A DNA stretch of 64,000 nucleotides from Primulina eburnea (GCF_022965805.1 NC_133106.1:30493913-30557912), one strand, 5' to 3'; positions 38,268-50,544 are shown, counted from the first letter of the stretch. Notes: generated by a model not told the origin, from the letters alone. Program-made: numbers and translations.

Positions 38268-41200
38268 ATGAAGTTGAAAAACAGGTTTTTCTTCTTTTTG
38301 CTGCCTTTTTGCACCTGTTTTTACGTTCTTTGTCACACTAAGGTGGTGGAGGCGATTGAATCCAATGATGAATCCTCAATACTGCTGCTGCTTAAAGCAA
38401 GTCTTGTTGATCCTTTGGATGAGCTTAAAAACTGGAAATTGCAAGAAAATGCATCGTCCGGTAGTTCAGTTCACTGCAGCTGGACTGGAGTGAAATGCAA
38501 CTCCGATGGTTTTGTTGAAAATCTTGATCTTTCTCGTATGAATCTTAGCGGGAAGATTCATGATGAAATCCAGGGATTGAAGAGATTGAATTCTCTTAAC
38601 TTATGCTGCAATGGGTTCCGGTCGCCATTGCCGAGATCTTTGTCTGATCTCACTGAACTTCAGTGGATCGATCTGAGTCAGAATCTTTTTGTTAACCAGT
38701 TCCCCGTTGGTCTTGGAATGGCTCCTAGATTGGTGGCCCTCAATGCTTCTGGAAATAACTTTTCCGGTTATTTGCCTGAAGATCTTGGAAATGCAACTTT
38801 TCTTGAGAGTCTCGACTTGAGAGGGAATTTCTTTGAAGGCTCGATTCCAAAAAATTACAAGAATTTGAGGAGATTAAAGTTTCTGGGGCTTTCGGGGAAT
38901 AATTTGACAGGGAGGATACCGGCGGAGATTGGCGAATTGGCGGCTTTGGAGACCGTTGTTCTTGGATATAATGAGTTTGAAGGTGGGATTCCTGTGGAAT
39001 TTGGGAATCTTAGTAATCTGGTGTATCTTGATCTGGCAATAGGCAATCTTGGAGGGTCAATACCTGCAGAACTGGGAAAATTGAAGCGGTTGAATACTGT
39101 TTTTCTGTACAAAAACGATTTTGAAGGCGAGATTCCACCAGAGATTGGGAACATGACTTCATTGCAGGTTTTGGATCTTTCAGACAACATGCTATCTGGT
39201 GAAATTCCAGCCCAAATAGCTGATCTTGGGAACTTGCAGCTTTTGAGTTTGATGTTGAATCGGTTGTCAGGTTCGGTTCCTGCTGCCATTGCAGGATTGA
39301 CTCAACTGGAGGTTCTTGAGCTCTGGAACAACTCTCTATCAGGCCCCTTGCCAAGTGGTCTAGGCCAACATTCCGCACTTCAGTGGCTGGACGTTTCATC
39401 AAATGCCTTTTCGGGTCCTATTCCTTCGAATTTGTGCAGTAAAGGCAATCTAACTAAGCTGATTTTATTTAACAACGCCTTTTCTTATTTAATTCCCTCT
39501 GGTTTATCAATGTGTGAATCTTTAGTTCGTGTCAGGATGCAAAACAATCATCTTTCGGGCACAATACCCTTTGGTTTTGGCAAGCTTGGCAAACTTCAAA
39601 GGCTTGAGCTTGCAAATAACAATCTCACAGGCCAAATCCCACATGACCTCTCAACGTCAACTTCACTTTTGTTCATTGATTTGTCAAGAAACTACCTTCA
39701 ATCTTCTTTAACTTCTTTGATTCTCTCCCTTCCTAATCTCCAAACATTCATGGCCTCGGGAAATGATTTGGTAGGAGAAATCCCAGATCAGTTCCAAGAC
39801 TGTTCGCTTTCTGTGCTCGATCTCTCCTCAAACCACTTCACTGGAAGCATTCCAGCTGGCATTGCTTCATGCGAAAAACTGGTATCTCTGAACCTTCGAA
39901 ACAATCAGTTAACTGGACCTATTCCAAAGCCAATTGCAAGCATGCCTTCATTGGCTGTCCTGGATCTGTCAAACAACTCTCTGACTGGAGGGATACCTGA
40001 AAATTTCGGGAATTCTCCAGCCTTGGAAATGCTTAATGTTTCTTACAACAAACTGGAGGGGCCAGTTCCTGCAAATGGGATGTTAAGAACAATCAATCCT
40101 GATGACCTTGAAGGAAATTCAGGTCTTTGTGGTGGCGTGCTTCCACCTTGCCCACAAAATGCAGCAGATTCATCGGAAAAACGAACCCTGCATAACAAAC
40201 ACGTTCTTGGAGGATGGCTAATAGGAATTTCACTTATTTTAGGTGTTTTCCTGGCAGGTTTTGGATCTCTGTATGTGTACCGAAAATGTCAGGATGGGAA
40301 CTGCTTTGAAGAAAGATTCGAAACCAGCAATGGGAAATGGCCTTGGAGACTAATGGCATTTCAAAAAATTGGTTTCAACAGCAATGACATTCTAGCTTGC
40401 ATCAAGGAATCAAATGTGATCGGATTGGGAGCAACGGGTACAGTTTATAAAGCTGAGATACAGAGATTAAACACCTCTTTTGCTGTCAAGAAGCTGTGGA
40501 GGGGGGTTACAGATATTGAATTAGAAGGTGGTGGTGATATTCTAGGAGAGGTAAATCTTTTAGGAAGATTAAGGCATAGAAATATTGTAAGGCTGTTGGG
40601 ATTTCTACACAATGATTCTGATGCAATGATCATTTTCGAGTTTATGCAAAACGGTAGCCTTGGAGATGCTTTACATGGAAAACAATCAGAAAGAATACTG
40701 GTGGATTGGGTTTCAAGATATAATATAGCCCTTGGAGTAGCACAAGGGATCACTTATCTCCACCATGATTGTCATCCACCTGTAATACACCGAGACGTGA
40801 AGTCGAACAACATATTGCTTGATGTCCATCTTGAGGCAAGAATTGCTGATTTTGGGTTGGCTAAAATGATGGTTAAAAAGAATGAGACAGTTTCAATGGT
40901 TGCAGGATCTTATGGGTATATAGCACCTGGTGAGTTACAAAATGTCTTTCCTTGTGTTATGCTAAATAACATCAATTTTCAGTCAAATTTCAAGATTTTT
41001 TTCACATGTTTTCTTGACAGAGTACGGATACACGTTGAAAGTTGACGAGAAGAGCGATGTTTACAGCTACGGTGTAGTACTGATGGAGCTTCTCACTGGA
41101 AGGAGACCGTTGGAGCCTGAATTTGGAGAATCTGTAGATATTGTCGAATGGATACGTAAAAAGATTCGTGAAAACAAGCCACTAGAAGAAGCTTTAGACT

Positions 41201-41430
41201 CCAGTGTAGGAAATACCAAACACGTTCAAGAAGAGATGCTTTTAGTTCTAAGAATTGCTATACTTTGTACAGCGAAACTACCGAAGGATAGACCCTCGAT
41301 GAGAGACGTTTTAACTATTCTTGAAGAAGCGAGGCCTCGGAGAAAAGGTAGCAGCTGCACAGGAGGAAATGCTGCTGATGACAAGGACAAACCAATATTC
41401 AGTGTCTCACCTGTAAATGGCGTTCTTTGA
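38268..41430 (+). CDS. LRR receptor-like kinase, PXL2/MIK1-like (subfamily XI)
   Basis: Plasma-membrane Ser/Thr receptor kinase of the CLV1/PXY clade, expected to sense peptide ligands. Exons 38268-40929 and 41021-41430 join at the clade-typical site inside the activation-segment motif (IAPG|GTGAG...GACAG|AG restores APEYGYT), giving 1023 aa. Order: signal peptide (1-28), LRRNT with CSWTGVKC (about 63-70), about twenty LRRs to residue 615, CGGVLPPC, one TM (about 647-671), kinase (about 705-990) with G-loop [17 protein letters not shown] lysine, [15 protein letters not shown]. The tail ends [12 protein letters not shown]. All catalytic motifs are intact. PXL1 or another XI member is the alternative. 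It converges with the AUX/IAA gene. Confidence 0.9.
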
Positions 41431-41922
41431 GAAATAATTAAAAGTTGCTTTTCGGCCGTGGTTGTTCGATTCTAGCTTTTACTAAGATCAGAGGTTCTGA
41501 TATTTTGTTTCTGGACTTAAGAGGGATATAGGGAGGATTCATTCATCTTGCAAATAATACTGTAGTTTATCTTGTTATACCGTTGATTAAAGATTCAACC
41601 ATCAGGTAAATATTGCCGAAAAGATTAAATAAAAAGAAAAACACAGCCAGTATAAAAATTTATTTCACTTTTTTTTTCATTCACAGAGATGGAAATTAGT
41701 AGCTTGTGAGTTTATAAGATCTAAACTCAATCAAAATATGCTTTCGTACTAACAATGTAATAAAAGACAACCCCAAGTATATATATATATATATACCTAC
41801 ACAAAAAGATCAAATCACTTCTGTTTTGTTGCAAATAAGTATTAGTAAGGCCTGAAAGTTATCAAAACCAAGAAAGAAAAGCGCACCAAGATCTTCTTTG
41901 AGAATAGAGTTTCTCCATCATC
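41431..41922. other. Convergent 3' UTRs of receptor kinase and AUX/IAA gene
   Basis: 492 bp with a short (AT)n tract at 41777-41797. No gene. Both neighbours end into it. Confidence 0.5.
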
Positions 41923-44443
41923 TTATACTCGTGTTGATAACCGTCTCCTGTTCTTTTCATTGGACGTTGGAGCTGTCACCAGAAAAAAGAATGAAAGGAC
42001 ATGCAAACATAAGGAAACATCAAGCGAGCTTGGAAAAATCCACAGAGAAAGCCTATTCTGTACCAAGTCCATTAGCATCGGCTGTCCTCGTAATTCTAAG
42101 TCTTTTCACAGAGCTTAGAAACATCCTGATACAAAAGATAAAAACCATAAGACCATCAGACGTAAACATGATTTTGATTACATAGCACCTGTGGTTTTGT
42201 ACAAAAAGTTATATTTAGTGATAATGATATCACTTAAATACGTTTAAGCTAGACAACGACTCGTTTCAAAAATATTTTACTACTATACATTTAGCCACGA
42301 AGAATCGGAGGAGCAAATGTTTTTCCCACTTTTTAATAACTGCACCAACTTACACACATTGTATGACAGAGCATTAGTTGTATTCAAAAGTTAAAGCTCG
42401 TGTTAACTCACAACAGCCCATATATCATGTTACATATGCCGACACACACGATCATTGGGGCAATTGTTGCAGTGACAGGTCTACTTTATTGCTCCATTAT
42501 CTATACTATAACAGTGGGTGAAGATCGTTGTTCAAATTGTTATACAACAAGAGTTCTAAACTACTAACTAGAGAACATGTGGTATTAAGAGGCCTTACTC
42601 CCAAGGGACATCACCAACAAGCATCCAATCGCCTTCTTTATCTTCATATGTGAGCACAAAGTCGGACAAACCACCCAACAATCTTGCAGGTCCTCTTGCT
42701 TGCTCCTCCACTTTTGATCCTAATAACGGTAAAACCATCAGTTGATAATTCAACAAAAAAGAGAGATACCATACCATATGAGTGTTGAAACTCCATAAAG
42801 GAAATACATGAAACTAAAATTTCCAACAAAGCTGGAATTTTTTGACTGTCATACTGAAAATTGCTTTCAGAATACAGATTTATTAAGAATCTATTCAATT
42901 TCCAGCTTCAGTAAGCTACGTCGTTACCCCTCAAATCATTAGCCATATCAGAACTGGAATATGCATTTCTTTCTTGTTTCAGTTTACCAATTTTCTGAGC
43001 TGTGTTACTCCTCGTTTGGAATTTATTTATTACACAAGTACAGTTTCGGGTAGAAATGATAATTGGAACCTAGGAGACAACATTGAATCAAATAAAAGGA
43101 TAGTAAATTAATTACGTATTGCGTCAACTCCTTCGTTGAAACTAAACATATTGTCGATTGTCTGAGCTAAAGTCTCGTAGCAGTCATGGGCACTCGTGTC
43201 TACTTTTCTTCCAATAGGGAACCCATCCATGTACACCTTAACCAAAAATGATGCTTTTAAGGGTCGGATTTGCTTCACTAAATAGGAGCTCCTGGTGCTT
43301 CCAAAGTCAGCTTTATCAACAACATTTTTCTTGATTTTACGTTTATCAACAGCCAGATTAAATTCTTCGGTTGCTGGCGATTTTGTATGATTTACCAAAC
43401 TGTTCACTCTGTGAGTTCTTATCGGAGGCCATCCCACAACATGACTGCTGCAAGTAAAACTCACATTAAAAGAATAATCTCATCAAAGAAAACATTTGAG
43501 ACATCTTTGAATCAGTTGCACTCATACAATATAGGTGTTTCCTATTAAATCGAAAACTATCGATATTATACTAATTTACCAACTATCTAAGAATAAATTC
43601 CTTTTGACAAAAATAAAATAACAAGACGTGTAACAGCATCACCAACAAACAAGGTATTTGGGCAAGGTAACGCCAAGAAACATAATGGCCAGTTCTGGTG
43701 CCAATCCACTTCACAATCCATTATGCCGAACATGACATGTTGAGAGAAGTATATTGCTTTCTATCATGGCCGGATCCAGGAAGTTCCAAAAGGGAATGAT
43801 CCAGTCAAGGAGGCAATCTAATATATTTGGGTTGGCAAACTTGAATTTTCAGAAAAATTACATATAGAATTTTGAATATTTTTCATTGCACTCTCCAAAG
43901 ATAGAATCATGAATATGATCTTATGTACTGGATTATGCAAGAATCAGGTCATGAATAATTCTTAGAGAAACATCATAAAAATCAAAATCACAACATATAT
44001 AAAACAATCGACACCATCTCTTATGCAAAGTACACCATTCAGACAAAAAATCTGATCATGCAGAGCCCAAATATTAACATCGAAATATCTAAGATTTCGC
44101 ATAAAATAAACTTTGATTGACAGAACGGGAAAAAAATTGCTTCAATTCAAGAAAGATGATACCTGACTCCAGAGCGGCCAGGAGGTGACGAAGGTTCAGC
44201 TGTTCTTTTGGTGACAGAAGAACAGGAAGATGATGATGAAGCTACAGATGAGAAATCTTTAGCAGTCAAGATTCTTGCACACTGAAGATCCCATTGACCT
44301 CCCGCCACCACGGCCGGCGGCGCTGCTGAAGACTTGGTCGTGAAATTTCCACCGCTGCAGCCGGAGCCTGCAAGACTGAGACCTAGGCCCAACTCCAGCT
44401 CAGATTCATCCATGTACGAAGAGGATGCCTCCGATGACATCAC
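41923..44443 (-). CDS. IAA11: AUX/IAA auxin-response repressor, IAA11-like
   Basis: Nuclear repressor that recruits TOPLESS, binds ARFs and is degraded through TIR1/AFB when auxin rises. Five exons: 44443-44163, 43447-43116, 42719-42599, 42125-42064, 41972-41923; phases all agree, giving 281 aa. Domain [10 protein letters not shown] (EAR motif) near residue 16; ARILTAKDF typical of IAA10/11; domain II degron [11 protein letters not shown] just after the first intron; domain [22 protein letters not shown]; domain [27 protein letters not shown]. The last exon encodes a short basic tail ([12 protein letters not shown]) rather than the usual ERQRSKPV-like end. The exon 2 acceptor is CAGCAG, allowing one Ser to be included or skipped. 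A second ATG (44440) follows the first. Confidence 0.88.
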
Positions 44444-45260
44444 GATGTTCCACTGGACAAAGCCGAAACCTTAAACTGAGCCACCTGAAACTACTCTGTC
44501 GCCGCCGTTTTCTCCTCCGTGGGAATCTTATTCTTCACAGAAAGATTCGATTGTTACGCAACAAAAAAAAAAACCAAGAATCCTTCGAAGTGAAACGAAA
44601 TGTTTTGAGGGTGGGGTTGTGATTGTCCTCGCTTTCTTTGGATTTAGGGTAAAGGAAAAGAAAACCGGTGGGCGAAGGCAGACAAGATGGGGTGGCCCCG
44701 ATTGTCGGCTTAATGCGCCTCAGCAGACAATTAATTTAACCTTTTGAGTAGGCCCCCCATGATACACACTCGAGCTGCTGGTATTGTCCCAACAAAGAAC
44801 AATCAGCCTCGGTTCTTGCCTTGTACTTCCGGTCTCAACTTACACCATATTTCATCTCTCTTTTTATTATTATACAAAATATGATTTTATTCACGTCACA
44901 TGTTATATAATATCACATATTTATATTTATAAAATAAATTGATTGAATTCGTATTTACAATAAAAAAATTATTTTTGACATTAAAAGTAAAACTTTTAAT
45001 ACGTTAATTCGAGTTGGACATTTATCTCACACAATTGAATCGTAAAATGCCCTATATGTGTTCGTGTACACACGACTTTAAAGTTGGCATACAAAAACTT
45101 CACATTTCAATGGTTAAACTGTATGAATCATTAGTATTCATGAACTTTAAGTTGGCAAACATAAAGATCATATTTTGATCGTTATAACAGTGTAAATCAT
45201 CAATACTTTCTAGTGTCTAACATGAACTTTTGATGTTTGTAACGTCGAACAGAAAATCAC
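44444..45260 (-). promoter_or_regulatory. 5' UTR/promoter of AUX/IAA gene, then AT-rich spacer
   Basis: 44444-44640 is pyrimidine-rich on the minus strand and likely 5' UTR. From 44700 there are GGGGCCACCCC-like and GACAAT blocks; from 44870 AT-rich spacer with a decayed MITE (about 44890-45035) and two diverged copies of a 66-bp unit (ACTTTAAAGTTGGCA, near 45073 and 45142). No canonical TGTCTC pair was assigned with confidence. Confidence 0.4.
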
Positions 45261-46257
45261 TGGTGATGACCGGGAAAGATTCTGATCATTCTTGGACTTG
45301 GATAGGAAGGGAGGACAAGACCAAAGCAGAACAAGTCCAAAGATAGTCCTTGGAAGCCAAGAGGAGACCGAATGGAAGTCAGCCCAGATAAAAAAGGAGT
45401 AATATGTTTAAACAACCACGAGCATGCAGCAACTCGAGAAGCGTATCAAAACCCATACATGTCGGGGCTCATATTATTGGTCGAGCAAGATAGGGTTGAA
45501 TGATACTGCCCATGTGGAAAAAGTGTCTGGCCAAGTAGTTAAGCTCTTGACATCCCAGAACTTGCAGCACTTTCGGGCCTTCCCTAGCCAAGCAAGGTAA
45601 TGTACCCAAGAATATTAAGTTAATTTGTCACGCCCCGGAACGGGGGTTGGTTGACACCGGCGTTGCTCTCAAATATTCATTCGAAAACAACAAGCCTCAG
45701 AAGTACAGAATTTCAGAAACCCGTCTTTTATTCATAATAATCATTGTCTGTTACAACTCAATGACAAATGTTTTACAGCGGAAATGTAAAACCATAAAAT
45801 TACAATGTCTGAACAGATGCAGCGGAAAATAAAACATAAATCAGAACTAATAACAAGGATCTTCATCACCAGCCCCAAAACTGACGTTGCTCCTCTTCTT
45901 CTATCAACTCTTCCTCGTTCTTATCTGAGATGGGTTTGGTGGGTGAGTGATATGATTGTCACTCAGTAAGCAGGGGCGGGAATAACTCCCAGTTTTCGAA
46001 ATCGTTTTCAACAGAAACAGTAATATAATAATATACAGAAAACTCGTATATTCATAACATGAATCAGAATTCAGAATTTACAGGCTTCAGAACAGAAATC
46101 AGAATTAGTAAGCACTGAACACGTTAGTGAATTTCATGGCTAAACTGATATCAGTCCCCTATATGTTCTCTCCTCTAAGGGTTGAGGCCAGAATCAGAAT
46201 CAGAATTCAGAAATATTCAGAATATATATTCCTACCATAAGTTCACTAGAGAGTTTC

Positions 46258-47757
46258 TGTAGTAGCCCGAATTCCAAATTGGGTAATTAACGGAGTAATG
46301 GTGATTAAGAAGGTTTAATGTGTAATTTTGACCGAGTCATGATCGGACGGACCGAAGATGGTTCGGAAGCACCGAAGAGTTCGTAAGGTCCGAAGTGAGT
46401 TCGGTGGATCCGATCATTAGGTGTCAAGAGTTGATCGACACGTGGGAGTTCGGAAGGTCCGAAGTTGGTTCGGTGGATCCGATCATGAGGTGTCAAGAGC
46501 AGCTGGACACGTGCATGTTCGGACGGTCCGAAGTGTATGATCGGAGGATCCGATCATGAGCTGTCAAGAGCCAGTGGACACGTAGCGTTCGGACGTTCCG
46601 AAGTGGTGTTCGGAGGATCCGAACATGGCCTATAAATAGTGGTCGGATTTCCTCATTTTGACTCGCCAATTCAGAGAATTCCATAGCATTTCAGTCGTTT
46701 CTGACAGGTTCTAGTCTTGTTCCGAGATTTGGGCACTAGCGGGGAGCTGCTGGTCTTGTAGCAGAGCTGTGCTCTAGTTGGGAGCTAGCGGCATCAGCGG
46801 GCTAGCGACGGACGAAGGTTTGGAATTTTATCAGTATTTATCTCAGGATTATCTAGTTAAGTCTGGTAGATAAGTTTAGTGATGGTTTTCACTTGATGAA
46901 TAGGCTTGGATTAGACCTGTTGTCTGGTGGTTCCAGTGGATTAGGATTACTGTGATAGAGGTACGAAAGTACTATCCGAGATATCCTGGTTGAGTATACA
47001 TTCATATATGTGTTGCATGATTATGTGGTGCATTGATATATGTCATATGATGCATGCTATTATGTCACGTTTATTACTGCACGTTGCATTTCATATTGAG
47101 CCGTATCTCCTTCAAGATAGCCTTTACTGTTGAGCTGTATCTCTTTCGAGATAAGCTATATCTTGGGGCCGCTCAGCCCTGTCTTGTGGACGCATGGACA
47201 CCGAGAGTACACAGTGGCCGACGGGTCGGGAGGGCTTCGGTGGTCCGGGACATTTTAGGTCCACGTCTGTCTTGTAGTGGATGCAGTGACCCAGAGGTGT
47301 ACCGCGCGGCACTATCCACTTGGCGCCTCTAGACTGAGCATTGTTGAGATCCTTTTGTGATTCCTGTTTCTTGACTACCCTGGTATCATATCATAGCATG
47401 TGCATTTCATATAGGCTTGTATACTCATACTTTTGTACTGGGCGTTCTTATCGCTCACGTCCTCGGTTTTGTTTATTCTTGGACACCCCATTCCCACGGG
47501 GCAGGCCTCAGGTTGGACAGCTCAGGAGGAGCAGGAGGAGGACGTTGAGTAGCTGGTTGGTTTAGTTTATCGGTATTGTTTTGATTCGATATGGTTGTAT
47601 TGGATATTTCATTTTGAGTTAGTCTAGACTTCGATTTCGATTGGGTTGTATAACTATTTTTGTTGACTATTTCCGCTGTTATCTCTGATTATTGTTAATT
47701 AGGTTAATTGCATGCTTAGTTCTTGATTAGTAGGTGATTCTGGAACGGGTCACTACA
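46258..47757 (+). repeat. 5' LTR of gypsy element 2 (1500 bp)
   Basis: TGTAGTAGCCCG...GGTCACTACA. U3 holds a 69-bp tandem array (46379-46620) ending at the TATA box GCCTATAAATAG (about 46626-46638). Confidence 0.93.
46379..46640 (+). promoter_or_regulatory. 69-bp tandem enhancer-like array plus TATA box in LTR U3
   Basis: Units start at 46379, 46448, 46517 and 46587 (spacing 69, 69, 70). Each begins with a TTCGGACGGTCCGAA-type palindrome, then GGATCCGATCAT, GTCAAGAG and, in the first three, a GACACGT core (CACGTG in two). The last unit is cut short by GCCTATAAATAG. The ACACGTG cores match the ABRE/G-box class. The same array is in the 3' LTR and, in reverse, in element 1. Confidence 0.8.
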
Positions 47758-47856
47758 TTTATGGTATCAGAGCATGCATACGATTTTGGGATATAGATTT
47801 CTGTTTTGGGAATTCCGTTGACCAATTTACTAGTTTCCCTATTCTATGTTGTAGCA

Positions 47857-48888
47857 ATGGCTGACCATTTTGATGACGGGAGTAGTCAGGGGAGTGTAGG
47901 TCGATGGGGTGACCAGGACGATCGTAGGCGTCATCGTGACCGTGAACATCGTCATCGTCGGGATGGTCCTAGGCGTTTTGATATGCATCGTTTCATTCAG
48001 ATGGGGCCTAAGCCTCTAGTTGGTGGAGAGACTCCTGATGATGCTGAGGATTGGATAGAGCGCATGGAGAGTTGTTTCCGTGCATTCCAGTGCACCGAGG
48101 AGCAGAAGATAGAGACTCTTAGTTTTCTCCTCGAGGGCCGTGCTCGCAAGTGGTGGCGATCAACTTCTGCGCCGATAGTTCAGTCGCAGGGTAGAGCGAC
48201 TTGGGCCGATTTCCGTGCAGCGTTCATGCAGCTGTACTTTCCTCCAGCCCTTCGCCAGGCCAAGACGATTGAGCTCCTGAACCTTAAGCAGGGGAGTATG
48301 TCTGTTGATGAGTATCAGCAGAAATTCTTTGAGTTGTTACCCTTCGCTCCTCATATCAGTGGCAGTTCTGAAGCCAAGTACGATCATTTCCTTCAGGGCC
48401 TTAACCAGGAGATCTTTGATCGAGTCACTGTCTGTGATAATCCTACTTCGTACGATGGGTTGGTGAACCGGTGTCGTCAAGCAGAGATCAGTCTCCAGCG
48501 TGGTAGGGCTATTCTTTCTTCTAGACCTCCGAGTGTTTTGAGCCCTCGACCTCAGTCTTTCAAGAAATCTGGTTCTTCTTCTTCTGGATCTGGATCAAGG
48601 TCTAGCGGTGATGTTCGCTTTGGTGAGAAGAAGGATGCTTGTGTGCATTGTGGGAAGAACCATCCATCGGAGCAATGCCGATTAGCAGCAGGAGCTTGTT
48701 TTCAGTGCGGAGAGATGGGTCATCTCAAGAAGAATTGTCCTCAGCTGCGAGGTGGAGCAGGATCTGGTTCTGGATCCCAGACGACTGTTCAGCAGAGGAG
48801 ACAGGGTCAGACAGTGGGTAGTTCGAATCTTCGACCTCGTGCCCAAGGTCAGGTTTTTGCGCTGAACCAGGATCAGCCTGGGATGTAA
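47857..48888 (+). CDS. Gypsy gag protein, stand-alone
   Basis: Start at the ATG of [16 protein letters not shown]; the frame is open upstream to 47806 but that part matches untranslated leader of element 1. 343 aa: gag domain ([22 protein letters not shown]), Ser-rich linker, Cys knuckles [13 protein letters not shown] and CFQCGEMGHLKKNC. It is nearly identical to the gag of element 1 until NQDQ, where element 1 continues into protease and this copy reads PGM and stops. The frame is intact and could make functional capsid protein. Confidence 0.92.
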   Translation: MADHFDDGSSQGSVGRWGDQDDRRRHRDREHRHRRDGPRRFDMHRFIQMGPKPLVGGETPDDAEDWIERMESCFRAFQCTEEQKIETLSFLLEGRARKWWRSTSAPIVQSQGRATWADFRAAFMQLYFPPALRQAKTIELLNLKQGSMSVDEYQQKFFELLPFAPHISGSSEAKYDHFLQGLNQEIFDRVTVCDNPTSYDGLVNRCRQAEISLQRGRAILSSRPPSVLSPRPQSFKKSGSSSSGSGSRSSGDVRFGEKKDACVHCGKNHPSEQCRLAAGACFQCGEMGHLKKNCPQLRGGAGSGSGSQTTVQQRRQGQTVGSSNLRPRAQGQVFALNQDQPGM

Positions 48889-48990
48889 TTGTTATACAGT
48901 TGTAATGAAGAATATTTGCAGTGTATTACAATGGTGTTTTATTCTCTTGCCTAGATTTCGAGGACGAAATCGTTTTTAAGGGGGGGAGAA

Positions 48991-50479
48991 TGTAGTAGCC
49001 CGAATTCCAAATTGGGTAATTAACGGAGTAATGGTGATTAAGAAGGTTTAATGTGTAATTTTGACCGAGTCATGATCGGACGGACCGAAGATGGTTCGGA
49101 AGCACCGAAGAGTTCGTAAGGTCCGAAGTGAGTTCGGTGGATCCGATCATTAGGTGTCAAGAGTTGATCGACACGTGGGAGTTCGGAAGGTCCGAAGTGG
49201 GTTCGGTGGATCCGATCATGAGGTGTCAAGAGCAGCTGGACACGTGCATGTTCGGACGGTCCGAAGTGTATGATCGGAGGATCCGATCATGAGCTGTCAA
49301 GAGCCAGTGGACACGTAGCGTTCGGACGTTCCGAAGTGGTGTTCGGAGGATCCGAACATGGCCTATAAATAGTGGTCGGATTTCCTCATTTTGACTCGCC
49401 AATTCAGAGAATTCCATAGCATTTCAGTCGTTTCTGACAGGTTCTAGTCTTGTTCCGAGATTTGGGCACTAGCGGGGAGCTGCTGGTCTTGTAGCAGAGC
49501 TGTGCTCTAGTTGGGAGCTAGCGGCATCAGCGGGCTAGCGACGGACGAAGGTTTGGAATTTTATCAGTATTTATCTCAGGATTATCTAGTTAAGTCTGGT
49601 AGATAAGTTTAGTGATGGTTTTCACTTGATGAATAGGCTTGGATTAGACCTGTTGTCTGGTGGTTCCAGTGGATTAGGATTACTGTGATAGAGGTACGAA
49701 AGTACTATCCGAGATATCCTGGTTGAGTATACATTCATATATGTGTTGCATGATTATGTGGTGCATTGATATATGTCATATGATGCATGCTATTATGTCA
49801 CGTTTATTACTGCACGTTGCATTTCATATTGAGCCGTATCTCCTTCAAGATAGCCTTTACTGTTGAGCTGTATCTCTTTCGAGATAAGCTATATCTTGGG
49901 GCCGCTCAGCCCTGTCTTGTGGACGCATGGACACCGAGAGTACACAGTGGCCGACGGGTCGGGAGGGCTTCGGTGGTCCGGGACATTTTAGGTCCACGTC
50001 TGTCTTGTAGTGGATGCAGTGACCCAGAGGTGTACCGCGCGGCACTATCCACTTGGCGCCTCTAGACTGAGCATTGTTGAGATCCTTTTGTGATTCCTGT
50101 TGCTGAACCATGGTATCATAGAATAGCTATGTGCATTTCATCTAGGCTTGTATACTCATATTTTTGTATGGGCGTTCTTATCGCTCACGTCCCGGTTTTG
50201 TTATTCTTGGAACCCCCATTACCGGGCAGGCCTCAGTTGGACAGCTAGGAGGATCAGGAGGAGGACACGTTGAGTAGCTGGTTGGTTTAGTTTATCGAGT
50301 ATGTTGATTCGATATGGTTGTATTGGATATTTCCTTTTGAGTTTAGTCTAGACTTCGATTCGATGGGTTGTATAACTATTTTTGTTGACTATTTCCGCTG
50401 GTATCTCTGATTATTGTTAATTAGGTAATGCATGCTTAGTTCTTGAGTAGTAGGTGATTTCTGGACGTGGGTCACTACA
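48991..50479 (+). repeat. 3' LTR of gypsy element 2 (1489 bp), error-like last 400 bp
   Basis: Matches the 5' LTR with one visible difference (GTTGG versus GTGGG near 49199) as far as about 50100, then abruptly shows many single-base losses and changes up to the end, although the final GGTCACTACA and the target duplication are intact. Confidence 0.9.
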
Positions 50480-50544
50480 GTTTCAGTGCTTCAAAATCAG
50501 AAATCAACATACAGAACTTTTACACAGAATTATCAAACAAATTT

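Larger units (their letters stand above)
46258..50479 (+). mobile_element. Ty3/gypsy element 2, gag-only derivative, innermost layer
   Basis: GTTTC flanks both ends (46253-46257 and 50480-50484). LTRs at 46258-47757 and 48991-50479, primer site TGGTATCAGAGC at 47762, one gag ORF, a short 3' untranslated stretch with TTCGAGGACGAAATC and the purine tract AAGGGGGGGAGAA before the 3' LTR. Protease, RT, RNase H and integrase are all absent, so it depends on a relative such as element 1. The first ~1.08 kb of the two LTRs is almost identical, indicating very recent insertion. Confidence 0.93.

Noticed and set aside
38855..39711. ORFs antisense to or in another frame of the receptor kinase
   Set aside because: Shadows of the LRR coding region.
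41898..42185. 95-aa plus-strand ORF
   Set aside because: It lies antisense over the last two exons of the AUX/IAA gene.
46305..46684. 63-aa minus-strand ORFs repeated in both LTRs
   Set aside because: Non-coding U3 array read in reverse; identical in each LTR because the LTRs are copies.
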